From Bacteroidales bacterium (GTDB lineage Bacteria > Bacteroidota > Bacteroidia > Bacteroidales > GCA-2748055), in the NCBI GenBank assembly GCA_030589895.1, contig JAUUZQ010000019.1, positions 1 to 49,400 on the forward strand: a stretch of 49,400 bases of DNA, in the 5' to 3' direction. The stretch's first letter is position 1, and each line of letters starts with the position of its first letter. Positions 29,482 to 39,124 of this stretch are shown piece by piece. The notes below the pieces were generated by a model. It was not told the origin of the DNA and ran no database searches. It was given only the letters and a program-made list of their open reading frames with translations. The position numbers were made by a program, and so were the translations under genes.

Positions 29482-31383
29482 ATGAGAAAAAACAGATCGC
29501 ATAGAAAATATATGGTAAGCAGATACAATTTCAGCTTTAGGAAAGGTGCAATAGCTGTTGGTTTATTATTATTGATACTGATCCAGGCTTGTGAAAAGTT
29601 CCTGAGCCCCGATCTGCCAAATATTGCGCTGACCGATGAGATCTTCATGGAATGGGATGAATACCGGTCTGCCGGACTGGGACTTTACGCTCTACAGCAA
29701 ACACTTGTTGATCAGATGTTTGTGCTTGGTGAGGTTCGGGCTGACATGCTGATTCTTACTGAAAATTCAACAGCAGCCCTGGAGGAAGTCGCTCATTATG
29801 AATTTAATCCTGACAATGAGTTTATGACACCGAAGGGCTTCTATAGGTTAATTGCCGGTAGTAATGCACTTGCAGTAAAACTTGAGGAAAACCATTCCGG
29901 GATCTTCGAAAAACTAGATTCAATTGCGCCTGATAAACTTTATGAATATGAAAGGAACTATATCGGATTGTACAGCGAGGTGCTTTGTATGAGAGCATGG
30001 GCTTATTTCAATATGGTAAGGATATTCGGAGAGGTACCATATCTTCCTCAGGAGCTTAAGACCGAAGAAGAGATCAATAACTATGTTCTTTCAGATGCCG
30101 ACGAAAGCTATAAGGATTTGTATGCGATCGTGGATTTATTTACTGAGCAATTAGAGACCTTCATTGGTAATGACATGATTGGAGTAAATTACAATTCAGA
30201 AGGTATCAATGATGATACCTGGAATGTAACCACATGGAAGAAATGGTCCTACTATGCACTGATGGGCCAGATGTTCCTTACGACAGAAAACTATCCCAGG
30301 GCGATCGAATTCTTCGAGAAGATCATCTATAGTCAGACAGGTGATTATTATTTCCTGAATCTGAAGCAGTATGATCTCGCAGGATATAATGAGGACGAAT
30401 TAAAGTATCGTCCTAACAATGATTATTGGAAAAGGATGTTCAGTGCTTTTGATATGGATGAACATATGATGGCAATATGGTTCAATAAGGAAAGGAAGCA
30501 GCAAAACCGTTTGCAGTATTTTTTATCGAATAAGGGAATCAATATATACGCACTGGCTCCTGCACCACTTTCAATAAGAAACTGGGAATCGCAGTGGCAC
30601 AATGCACTCTTTGTGAGAAATGAGGTGGACCCGGAAGATATGAATATGGTTGAGTTTGGTGATCCGGGTGATTTTGTCCGTGGTCACGGTGCATCCTTTG
30701 CATATATGAGAAATGGTATCATGATGAGCGATGAAGAGAATGACTATATGCTTGATCTTAAAAAAAATGGTATGTTTGCTGAAGTCGAGAATTATATGCA
30801 CGGTGTTGACACCGTAGTGTATAAATATTCTATTGGCAAGGATCCCTATGACCAGGATGCACATTATAGCATTTTCAGAGCCGGTTCAGTACATCTTTAT
30901 TATGCTGAAGCATTAAATGCTGTTGGTAGATTCAGGGATGCAGAGGATATTATCAACCGGGGTATAGCTTTTGGTGAGAGTTCTGTTAGCGGAGTTCGTC
31001 GAAGGGCCTATTTGTCATTCAAGAAAACCTTTAATTTAACTCCAAAACAATATGTGGATGAAGGTATCGAGATCCTGGATATCATGCCTGTGCATGACCC
31101 CTATACAAATCAGATTATTGGCTTCAGGAATTATGCCGGACAGCAATCCGCAAAGACTTTTCTTCGCGACAGCCTTATCATACGGGAACGTGCCCTGGAA
31201 TGTGCATGGGAAGGCGAACGCTTCTATGACTTGGTACGCATGGCAGAGAGGTGGGATACTCCTGCATTTCTTGCTGACAAGGTAGCTGCAAAATATCCTG
31301 CTGGCAGGCGAGAGGAAATAAAATCTCTTCTCATGAATAAAGAGAATTGGTATCTTCCTTATTTTAAAACCTCAGGCAAGTAG
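29482..31383 (+). CDS. SusD-like outer-membrane lipoprotein (second pair), long form
   Basis: 633 residues from the ATG at 29482, longer than the 491-residue SusD of the first pair. The n-region before the lipobox (LILIQACEK, Cys37) is long and basic; a start at 29512 would shorten it to a normal length. SusD marks: 'YSEVLCMRAWAYFNMVRIFGEVPY', 'KWSYYALMGQMFLTTENYPRAIEFFEKII' (TPR-like), 'SIFRAGSVHLYYAEALNAVGRF', and 'ERALECAWEGERFYDLVRMAER'. The extra length lies in the middle (about 290-440), where the glycan-binding face of SusD proteins usually lies. It is the last gene of the uptake block; 92 bases separate it from the regulator. Confidence 0.93.
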   Translation: MRKNRSHRKYMVSRYNFSFRKGAIAVGLLLLILIQACEKFLSPDLPNIALTDEIFMEWDEYRSAGLGLYALQQTLVDQMFVLGEVRADMLILTENSTAALEEVAHYEFNPDNEFMTPKGFYRLIAGSNALAVKLEENHSGIFEKLDSIAPDKLYEYERNYIGLYSEVLCMRAWAYFNMVRIFGEVPYLPQELKTEEEINNYVLSDADESYKDLYAIVDLFTEQLETFIGNDMIGVNYNSEGINDDTWNVTTWKKWSYYALMGQMFLTTENYPRAIEFFEKIIYSQTGDYYFLNLKQYDLAGYNEDELKYRPNNDYWKRMFSAFDMDEHMMAIWFNKERKQQNRLQYFLSNKGINIYALAPAPLSIRNWESQWHNALFVRNEVDPEDMNMVEFGDPGDFVRGHGASFAYMRNGIMMSDEENDYMLDLKKNGMFAEVENYMHGVDTVVYKYSIGKDPYDQDAHYSIFRAGSVHLYYAEALNAVGRFRDAEDIINRGIAFGESSVSGVRRRAYLSFKKTFNLTPKQYVDEGIEILDIMPVHDPYTNQIIGFRNYAGQQSAKTFLRDSLIIRERALECAWEGERFYDLVRMAERWDTPAFLADKVAAKYPAGRREEIKSLLMNKENWYLPYFKTSGK

Positions 31384-31446
31384 AAATACCGATTTGGATT
31401 TGAAGTTGACAGCTATCATTTCACCATGAAATTTTATCTAAATACT

Positions 31447-31454
31447 TATATTTG
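31447..31454 (+). promoter_or_regulatory. Possible Bacteroidota -7 box for the regulator gene
   Basis: TATATTTG fits the TAnnTTTG consensus and lies 21 bases before the chosen ATG of the HTCS gene, in the gap after the second SusD. No TTTG is seen at the expected distance upstream, so support is limited to the one box and its position. Confidence 0.3.
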
Positions 31455-31475
31455 AGAATAATTAACAGGTATGGG

Positions 31476-34400
31476 ATGAGGAAGTTTTTTATTGCAGCGA
31501 TATTGTTCATGTTTCAGGTCGTGTACTCACAACAGCATGAATTTGTTTCCTATACAACGCTGGATGGATTGCACAATGGAACTATCAATGATATTGTGCA
31601 GGACAGCATTGGCAGGTTATGGCTGGCAACTCCTGATGGACTAATGCATTTCGATGGCTATCATGCTAAAAACTATGTCCCTATAGAAGGGGATACCACC
31701 AGCCTTCCTTCGAGAAGGAATACCAAACTTTTTATTGATTCGAAGAATGAGCTATGGGTTTCTAGTTCAATGGGCTTGTGTAGCTATGATGGGATGAAAG
31801 ACAAATTTATCAGATATAGTTTTGAAGGATATTCCCAGTTTGAACCGATCCGGGATAAGTTGGTTGAAAGCAATGGAAGGGTACTGGCCAGACTGGACGG
31901 AAAAATATTTGCCTTAAAATCAGAGTGTTGTGATTCTCAGTTTAAGAAAATAAAGATTGTTGGACCAGACCAGGAAACTATAAGCACATATATCAGATTT
32001 GTATTCTCAGGCCAGGACAGGCTTTTCCTTTCCTTTCGCAGGAGGATTGATCAGGGTAATTTCATTTCTGATATTTACCGGGGTAGACAGATCAATGATT
32101 CTACGATCCAGATCAGATCAGAACCTGAGGTGGAGATACAGGGTAATATTCAATCTGTTATAATGGTTGGAGAGCAAGTTTATTTTGGAACTGACAGAGG
32201 ATTACATATTTATGATCTGAATAACGGAATCCTTTCCTGGGAAGAAGAATTCAGGAAGTTTCGGATCAATAGTGTTCTGGAAGGAAGTGATGGAAAGATA
32301 TGGCTTGCAACTTCTCATCAGGGCCTGATTAGTTATGATCCTGATAGTAGAGATATAGAACAATTTACACATGACCCGAACAGGGATCGCAGCCTGTTGG
32401 GAAACAATATCTTTTCCTTATACGAGGATTTCTCCGGGATCCTGATGATAGGTCATGGTGGTGAAGGATTAAGTGCACTTGACCTGAATAAAAAATCCTT
32501 TATTACATATCGCTATGATCCGCAAAATCCTTTTTCCATTTCAGATAATACAATTATGTGTTTTGAAGAACTCGAGGGGGAGATTCTCATTGGTACCAGG
32601 AATGATGGATTGATGGTCATGACTACAGATCATGAGGGTAGTAATATCAGATTTAAAAAAAGAAACATACCAGAAGAATTATATTCTGAGGTCTCAGCTG
32701 AAGCTATTTGGGATATAGAAGAAGAATCAGAAACACTCATATGGCTGGCCACAACTTTCGGACTGATTCGGGCAGAACTCATCAATGGAGAATGGATGTA
32801 TAAAAAATTCTTTGGTAATATTACCATCAGAAAAGTGTTTGTTGATGATATTGGTAACATCTGGATAGGTAGTTACAGGGGATTATATATAATCACAACT
32901 GCCAACAGGGATAAAATGATTTCTTTTCTTATCACAGCCAGGAAAGAGCAATCTTCAGGTCTGCCGGACAATATAATTTCCGCATTCCTGCTTGATCGTA
33001 AAAACAGGTTTTGGATTGGTACAGAGAATGGTGGAGTGGTCAGGTTGAAGGGGGAATATCAGGAGGTAGTCAGTAAAATTGACTCAAATACAGTGATGGA
33101 CATTGAGTTTGAGAAGGTGATAATAGACGAAAAAAGATTTGCCGGTAATGAGATCAATGCGATCTTTGAGCAAGCTGATGGACAAATATGGCTTGCTACA
33201 AAAGGACAGGGTATCAGTATTTATGATCCGGAAGAGAATGAATTTTCTTCTCTGAATCTGAAGAGTGGCTTAAAGGCATCCAATGTATTTGGCATCATTT
33301 CTGATGACCTGGGAAACCTCTGGATGAGTACCAACAGGGGAATTGCAAGGTATGACGTCGTAAGTAGAGCCTTCAGGTTCTATACACCAGCAGATGGAAT
33401 TCAAGGGAATATCTTCATGGTGAACTCCTATTTCAGGGATTCAAAAGGTTATATATATTTTGGTGGCAGGAATGGCTTTACCCGTTTTTTCCCTGATTTG
33501 ATAAGTGATAACTCAGTACTACCAAAGATCCACATGAAAGGACTTTCAATTGCTGGCAAGGAAATACAGATCGGAGACACTTTGCATAATAAAGTGATCA
33601 TGCCTGATGCGCTACATAGTTTGGATGAAATCTATCTTCCATACAAGGATCGTAATTTCAATATCCACTATTCAGTCATCCACTTTCAATACCCGGAAGA
33701 AAACCAGTTGGAATATTTCCTCGAGGGATTTGATAATAATTCAATAACCATGCAGGCTGAAAATGATCGGCTGATATTTACAAATGTGGGGAATGGGGAA
33801 TATAAGCTGAATGTCAGGGCTGCAAACTCTGACGATCTTTGGACAGATTATAAAACTATATTAAAAATTTCAGTTTTACCGCCCTGGTATAAAACGACCT
33901 TAGCGATCATAACATTCCTGCTCTTTGGAATAACAATTGTTGTCTTCCTGATTCGCCTCTTATTGAACCGACAGGCACTTCAACATGAATTGAGAATTGA
34001 AAAACTGGAGAAAACAAATCTAAAAGAGCTTAATGAGGCGAAGCTACGCTTTTTTACCAATGTGTCTCATGAATTCAGAACTCCATTGAGTCTTACCCTT
34101 GGGCCAATCGATAGCCTGCTGAAGGATGAACGGATTCAGGATGTGAAGGTGAAAAGACAGTTGAAACTGGCACGACGAAATGCACGGATTCTTCTAAATC
34201 TGGTTGATCAGATCATTGACTTCAGAAGGTTGGATGCCGGACGCGTAAAACTTATGATCGGGGAATATGATATTTCAAAATTAATGGAATCTGTTCTGGC
34301 AAATTTTGAATTACTTATCTCAAAAAGAGACGTGGAAGCCTTTGTTAATTATCCGGATGATCCATTATTGTTGTGGTATGACCAGGCAAAAATAGAAAGG

Positions 34401-35594
34401 GTATTCTATAATTTGATTTCCAATGCAATGAAATATGTGACCAAGGAGGGATCTTTAGCTATTTCTGTTAGCAGGGTTAACAATATTCCAGATCACCCTG
34501 AATTGGACGGTAAATGGGCTTGTATCTCAATTTATAATGATGGGGATTTAATTCCTGAAGAGAGCCTGTCGAAGGTGTTTGAACGTTTCTTCAAAGTTGA
34601 TCATGCACAACTGGGCTCAGGAATAGGATTGGCATATTCAAAATCTCTCCTTGACTTGCATGAGGGATTAATAACAGTGGAGAATACCATGGATAGTGGT
34701 GTGACTTTCAACATGTATCTAAAAAGAGGGAAGGACCATCTTTCAGAAGTTGATTTTGCTGATAAAGACTATGTTCCAAGCGATGAGAAGATTCACGAAG
34801 CAGAACCTGTTGAAAGTCCTGAGATCAGTCTGTTTGATGCTGAAAGTGATTTGAGTATTCTTATTGTTGAGGATAATGATGAAATGAGAGATTATTTTAG
34901 AGGAATCCTATCGAAAAAATTTAAATACTATGATGCAGAAAATGGTATTCATGGATTGGAGAAGGCCATTTCTCTGGTTCCGGATATAATAATCACTGAT
35001 CTCCTGATGCCTGAAATGGATGGCGTGCAGTTTATTAAAGCTTTGAAAGAGAGAGATGAAACAAGTCATATACCAATTATACTGCTTACTGCAGTTAGTA
35101 CACCCGAAGACAAGGTGTTGGCTTATAGTGCAGGGGCAGATGCTTATGTAGTTAAACCTTTTGAAATCAATGTTCTGGAGGCACAGATAGCCAGACTCAT
35201 TGAAAGCAGGAGGAAACTACAGCAGCGCATACTTACCGGAGACGGTAGTGCTCCTGAGGTATCGTCAGTTATTCGTCGTGAGGAACATTTTATCAATAAG
35301 GTAAATGGTATAATTGAAGAATTTATTGAAGATCCGGAATTAAATGTCAATGGATTGGCAAATAAGATCAGCCTCAGCTCCACTCAGTTGTATCGAAAAG
35401 TAAAGGCTTTAACTGGATTTTCCACTGTTGACTACATTAAAGAGTACCGTCTTGAAAGAGCTGCAAAACTTTTAAGAACAACTCCTGCCTCGGTAAAGGA
35501 AGTATGCTATAAAACCGGATTTATGAGCCCTTCCTATTTCGTAAAATGCTTTAAGAAGAAGTATGGAGTGACACCGAGGGAGTTCGCAGGATAA
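31476..35594 (+). CDS. Hybrid two-component system (HTCS) regulator of the locus
   Basis: 1372 residues from the ATG at 31476. A signal peptide (MRKFFIAAILFMFQVVYSQQ) is followed by a periplasmic beta-propeller sensor of repeated blades at about 25-690 ('GRLWLATPDGLMHFDG', 'GKIWLATSHQGLISYDP', 'GQIWLATKGQGISIYDP'), a Y_Y_Y domain, and a membrane helix near 805-830. A histidine kinase follows: HEFRTP with His865, an N-box near 979 (NLISNAMKYV), and a GSGIGLAYSK glycine box. Then come a receiver domain with 'IVEDNDEMRDYF' and phospho-acceptor Asp1175 in TDLLMPEMDG, and a C-terminal AraC-type HTH ('STQLYRKVKALTGFS', 'SYFVKCFKKKYGVTPREF'). HTCS proteins sense glycan fragments in the periplasm and activate their PUL. 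All phosphorelay residues are present. It sits between the uptake block and the second enzyme block. Confidence 0.95.
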   Translation: MRKFFIAAILFMFQVVYSQQHEFVSYTTLDGLHNGTINDIVQDSIGRLWLATPDGLMHFDGYHAKNYVPIEGDTTSLPSRRNTKLFIDSKNELWVSSSMGLCSYDGMKDKFIRYSFEGYSQFEPIRDKLVESNGRVLARLDGKIFALKSECCDSQFKKIKIVGPDQETISTYIRFVFSGQDRLFLSFRRRIDQGNFISDIYRGRQINDSTIQIRSEPEVEIQGNIQSVIMVGEQVYFGTDRGLHIYDLNNGILSWEEEFRKFRINSVLEGSDGKIWLATSHQGLISYDPDSRDIEQFTHDPNRDRSLLGNNIFSLYEDFSGILMIGHGGEGLSALDLNKKSFITYRYDPQNPFSISDNTIMCFEELEGEILIGTRNDGLMVMTTDHEGSNIRFKKRNIPEELYSEVSAEAIWDIEEESETLIWLATTFGLIRAELINGEWMYKKFFGNITIRKVFVDDIGNIWIGSYRGLYIITTANRDKMISFLITARKEQSSGLPDNIISAFLLDRKNRFWIGTENGGVVRLKGEYQEVVSKIDSNTVMDIEFEKVIIDEKRFAGNEINAIFEQADGQIWLATKGQGISIYDPEENEFSSLNLKSGLKASNVFGIISDDLGNLWMSTNRGIARYDVVSRAFRFYTPADGIQGNIFMVNSYFRDSKGYIYFGGRNGFTRFFPDLISDNSVLPKIHMKGLSIAGKEIQIGDTLHNKVIMPDALHSLDEIYLPYKDRNFNIHYSVIHFQYPEENQLEYFLEGFDNNSITMQAENDRLIFTNVGNGEYKLNVRAANSDDLWTDYKTILKISVLPPWYKTTLAIITFLLFGITIVVFLIRLLLNRQALQHELRIEKLEKTNLKELNEAKLRFFTNVSHEFRTPLSLTLGPIDSLLKDERIQDVKVKRQLKLARRNARILLNLVDQIIDFRRLDAGRVKLMIGEYDISKLMESVLANFELLISKRDVEAFVNYPDDPLLLWYDQAKIERVFYNLISNAMKYVTKEGSLAISVSRVNNIPDHPELDGKWACISIYNDGDLIPEESLSKVFERFFKVDHAQLGSGIGLAYSKSLLDLHEGLITVENTMDSGVTFNMYLKRGKDHLSEVDFADKDYVPSDEKIHEAEPVESPEISLFDAESDLSILIVEDNDEMRDYFRGILSKKFKYYDAENGIHGLEKAISLVPDIIITDLLMPEMDGVQFIKALKERDETSHIPIILLTAVSTPEDKVLAYSAGADAYVVKPFEINVLEAQIARLIESRRKLQQRILTGDGSAPEVSSVIRREEHFINKVNGIIEEFIEDPELNVNGLANKISLSSTQLYRKVKALTGFSTVDYIKEYRLERAAKLLRTTPASVKEVCYKTGFMSPSYFVKCFKKKYGVTPREFAG

Positions 35595-35672
35595 GTATGT
35601 TTTGTTATATAAGATGAATGAAAATTCTGATGCCGGCTGATTGATTTCACATCTCTGGTCACATATATTCCG

Positions 35673-35680
35673 TAAATTTG
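35673..35680 (+). promoter_or_regulatory. Possible Bacteroidota -7 box for the second enzyme block
   Basis: TAAATTTG fits TAnnTTTG and lies 34 bases before the ATG at 35715, inside the 120-base gap after the regulator. No clear TTTG is found at -33 spacing. If real, it would drive the beta-helix gene and the sulfatase operon behind it. Confidence 0.3.
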
Positions 35681-35714
35681 TTTGCCAAGTATTTATAGAA
35701 ATAATTTTTTTTAT

Positions 35715-38700
35715 ATGTGTGTAGTTAGGAAGATTCTTTTGCTTGCAGGTATTTACATCCTATCCAGCGGTTCTTATTCAATTGCTCAGGAAAATGACCT
35801 GTTAAATTCAGGATTTGAAGAAGGTGTGAATACTGTCTGGTCCTATAATATTGTTAATGGATCAGATGTTACTGTTTTAGGAAATGGGACTGATGTGTAT
35901 GCAGGTGATAGCGCACTGCAGCTTGATATCCATGTTGTTGGTGATGGAGGTCCTCAGGTTATTGGAGTTTATCAGGATATCAGTACACTAAGCTCCGGAG
36001 GGAAATACCTGGTAAGCTGCGCGCTTAAAGGTCCTGTGGAACAGGAATTTAGGTTTAGGATATTAGGTGATTTAAAACAATTCCAAAATTTTACTGTAAC
36101 ATCCAGTGGGTGGAACAACTATGAATTTCTGATCGATAATTTGTCGCCTTCAGGAGATGGTCAATATCGCTGTGCTGTTGAGTTTGCATTTACAGACAAC
36201 AGTGCAGGTACGTGGCTTATAGATGAATTCAGAATTGAGGATTACTTCACGATCCCTGGAAACCTGGTAAAAGTGTTTGTTTCACCAGATGGGGATGACG
36301 CAAATCCGGGAACAATTCAATCTCCTGTAAAGACAATTGGAGAAGCATTTACAAAACTTGCCGGGGATACAATATTTCTTTATGAGGGAAGATATCATGA
36401 GGAGTCTGTATTGTTAGGCAAATCAGGAGTTGAAGGTGCACCAATTGTAATCACTCCTTTACCAGGTCATCATGTTGTATTTGATGGAACTGTTGCCGTC
36501 AACAGTACCTGGGAAAACCATTCCGGGAATATTTATAAAACGAATTTTGGCACAGAGCTATGGCAACTCTTTTCGGGGGATACTCTTTTGATGCCTGCCC
36601 GATGGCCCAATGCATTTTTGCATGATGGATCTGTGTGGGACAGAGAACTGTATTGGGCGCACGGAGATGAATCATTAAGCACTAATGGTATTGAAGTCGA
36701 TGATCCAAGTGGAGCAAATGATCTGGCTGCCAGTGGTATTGATGCTACCGGGGCAATGGCTGTAATGAATGTTGGGTCGTGGAAAACATCGGCAAGGGAG
36801 GTTCTTAGTCACAGCGCAGGGAGTAACACTTTTGAGTATGATCCCGTTACTTTTACCTACAAAACAAAACATCATTATTATTACCTGGAAGGTACACTTG
36901 AGTTGTTAGATGCGCCGGGAGAATGGTGTTACGATGTAGCTAGTGGTGATCTTTACGCCTGGATCTATGATGATATTGATCCGGGAAACTCTCTTCGGGG
37001 AAAGGATCAGTCTTATGCCCTGTCTTTTACAAATTGTAATTATATTCAAATAAAGGGCATTGACTTCTTTGCCACTACACTGAAATTTGATAATTGCAGG
37101 CAGGCTGTAGTTGAAGATTGTAACTTCAATTATCCCAGTAGTTCAAAGAGGGTATTGATGAATAATGCTGTGCCAGATGTGTTAATTATGGAAAATTCAA
37201 CTTCAACACCTTCAAATAACAAGCTCATTAACTGTACGATTCAAAATACCGAAAGTCATGCTTTTTATCTGGAGGGGAATTCTAACCTGGTAGAGAATTG
37301 TCGCCTGATAAATATCGACTGGGTGGTTGCAGACCGTCCGGCGCTAATGAACTCCATCTACCTGGCCGGAGATAATAATATATTCAGAAGAAATACAGTA
37401 TCAAATTGTGGAGCATCTTCGACAATATTCCCGGGAAATTTCCCTGTCGTTGAGTACAACAGGGTATGGAGTACCGGGCACATGCAGAGTGATGGGTCAA
37501 TTACCCAGGTTGTTATTGGCGGACAACCGGGAAGTATTATCCGTAACAACTGGTTTCATAATACAGTAAAATCCGGAGCTCGATTTGATGCTCCAATTCC
37601 TCCTACGAGCTGGGGATATGGTGGGACGATGCAGCACAATGTTATCTGGGAAACAGGCTCAGGATTGATGCTAAAGGGAGAATACCATTATGGTTTTAAT
37701 AATACTGTATATGGTACTGATAATAATGGGATTATTGTGCTGGATGACTCCGGGGACGCGGGGGGAGCAAATGTAGGAACAGTAACACGAAACAATATTT
37801 CTGACAAGCTTTCAGGACATAGAAAAGACTGGATGGCTGTACCTGGAATTGCAGATCACAACTGGAATGGATATGTGGAGGAAGAAACTTTCAATAGCCA
37901 GTTACTTGATCCGTATAACCTTGATTTTCGACCAAATCCTGATGGAAATCTTATTGATGCTGGTGATTTTGTTGACGGTCATACCATATTATTTCATGGA
38001 GACGCACCCGATATTGGGGCTTATGAATATGGAGATAGCATTTATTGGATCGCGGGTAGAAAATTGTCAAAAGCCAGCAGTCCTGTACCAAGTCAAAATG
38101 GAACCAGTAACAGCTCAATAGTTGATTTAATGTGGCTCGAAGCATACAAGGCTAAAGAGCATGATGTATATTTTTCGAGTGATTCATTACAAGTCGCGGA
38201 AGCTGGAATTAATAGTGAAATAGTTTACCTGGGCAGACACAGCACCAATATTGTTTCCCCGGGAATTCTGCTTGATGGAGAAAAGTATTTTTGGCGGGTG
38301 GATGTTATAATGGAAGATGGATCAGCGACCAGGGGCGACCTCTGGTACTTCACTGCAGGTGTTGAGGCAAATATTCCTGTTGATTCTGTTGTTTTTGAAA
38401 TATTTGGCAGAGAGCAGGAAAGGATATTTATGCTGGATTCTGCCGAAATAAGCATCAATGGACAGATACTGTATACAGACAGTACAGGTATGCTCAAACT
38501 TAATCTTCAAAGGGGACAATATGAATGGACAGTGTCTAAAACGGATTTTGAAACCGGAACTGCTTCCTTTTATTCAGAAAATAATTTGCTGCTTAGGGAT
38601 ACTTTGAATCGTTCAGCTGCAACAGTTACTTTCCAGGTGGAGTCAGCAAGCATAGCTGTTGCCAATGCGGAGGTGATTCTTGGAAATGAAACCTCGTTGA

Positions 38701-39113
38701 CAGATAGCAGTGGATCTGCCGTCTTCTATCCAATTCCTGTGGATGAGTCTTTTTCGTATTCAGTCTTTTCAACAGCTTATGAGACAGTTGAAGGAACTGT
38801 GAGTATTCATGCCGATACGATTATAAATATCTCAATTGAACCTCTTGGAGTCAATACTGATATGACTTCAAACCTTATCAGTGTCTATCCAAATCCTATT
38901 GTGAAAGAATTATTTATAGACCAAATACCTGCATCTGTAAGTAAGATTGAAGTTTATGGTATTGGTGGTTCCATGATCTTTATAAAAAATATAGTTTCAG
39001 ATCACGAGCGTATTTCAGTAGATAAAATGAAGGCCGGAAGCTACATTCTTAAATTAGTGTCAGCCCAGGGCATTCAAATATTTCAATCCTCTTTCATTGT
39101 TAGTAGTAAGTAA
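35715..39113 (+). CDS. CBM plus right-handed beta-helix protein with T9SS tail, probable secreted polysaccharide-active enzyme
   Basis: 1132 residues from the ATG at 35715; the longer frame starts at a TTG at 35682. The signal peptide ends near YSIAQEN. About 29-177 is a CBM4/9-like jelly roll ('LLNSGFEEGVNTVWSY', 'GDSALQLDIHVVGDGGPQVI'). A right-handed beta-helix runs from about 186 ('VFVSPDGDDANPGT', 'GRYHEESV', 'PARWPN') to about 772. An Fn3-like domain ('DLMWLEAYKAKEHDVYFSS', 'KYFWRVDVIMEDGS') lies at about 779-885, two small Ig or PEGA-like domains at about 889-1045, and a T9SS sorting domain (SVYPNP) at the end. It is a paralogue of the protein at 1458-5510, and its N-terminal half closely matches the truncated gene at 48209. 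A lyase or glycosidase role on the sulfated backbone is inferred. Confidence 0.85.
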   Translation: MCVVRKILLLAGIYILSSGSYSIAQENDLLNSGFEEGVNTVWSYNIVNGSDVTVLGNGTDVYAGDSALQLDIHVVGDGGPQVIGVYQDISTLSSGGKYLVSCALKGPVEQEFRFRILGDLKQFQNFTVTSSGWNNYEFLIDNLSPSGDGQYRCAVEFAFTDNSAGTWLIDEFRIEDYFTIPGNLVKVFVSPDGDDANPGTIQSPVKTIGEAFTKLAGDTIFLYEGRYHEESVLLGKSGVEGAPIVITPLPGHHVVFDGTVAVNSTWENHSGNIYKTNFGTELWQLFSGDTLLMPARWPNAFLHDGSVWDRELYWAHGDESLSTNGIEVDDPSGANDLAASGIDATGAMAVMNVGSWKTSAREVLSHSAGSNTFEYDPVTFTYKTKHHYYYLEGTLELLDAPGEWCYDVASGDLYAWIYDDIDPGNSLRGKDQSYALSFTNCNYIQIKGIDFFATTLKFDNCRQAVVEDCNFNYPSSSKRVLMNNAVPDVLIMENSTSTPSNNKLINCTIQNTESHAFYLEGNSNLVENCRLINIDWVVADRPALMNSIYLAGDNNIFRRNTVSNCGASSTIFPGNFPVVEYNRVWSTGHMQSDGSITQVVIGGQPGSIIRNNWFHNTVKSGARFDAPIPPTSWGYGGTMQHNVIWETGSGLMLKGEYHYGFNNTVYGTDNNGIIVLDDSGDAGGANVGTVTRNNISDKLSGHRKDWMAVPGIADHNWNGYVEEETFNSQLLDPYNLDFRPNPDGNLIDAGDFVDGHTILFHGDAPDIGAYEYGDSIYWIAGRKLSKASSPVPSQNGTSNSSIVDLMWLEAYKAKEHDVYFSSDSLQVAEAGINSEIVYLGRHSTNIVSPGILLDGEKYFWRVDVIMEDGSATRGDLWYFTAGVEANIPVDSVVFEIFGREQERIFMLDSAEISINGQILYTDSTGMLKLNLQRGQYEWTVSKTDFETGTASFYSENNLLLRDTLNRSAATVTFQVESASIAVANAEVILGNETSLTDSSGSAVFYPIPVDESFSYSVFSTAYETVEGTVSIHADTIINISIEPLGVNTDMTSNLISVYPNPIVKELFIDQIPASVSKIEVYGIGGSMIFIKNIVSDHERISVDKMKAGSYILKLVSAQGIQIFQSSFIVSSK

Positions 39114-39124
39114 AAATTGACGAC

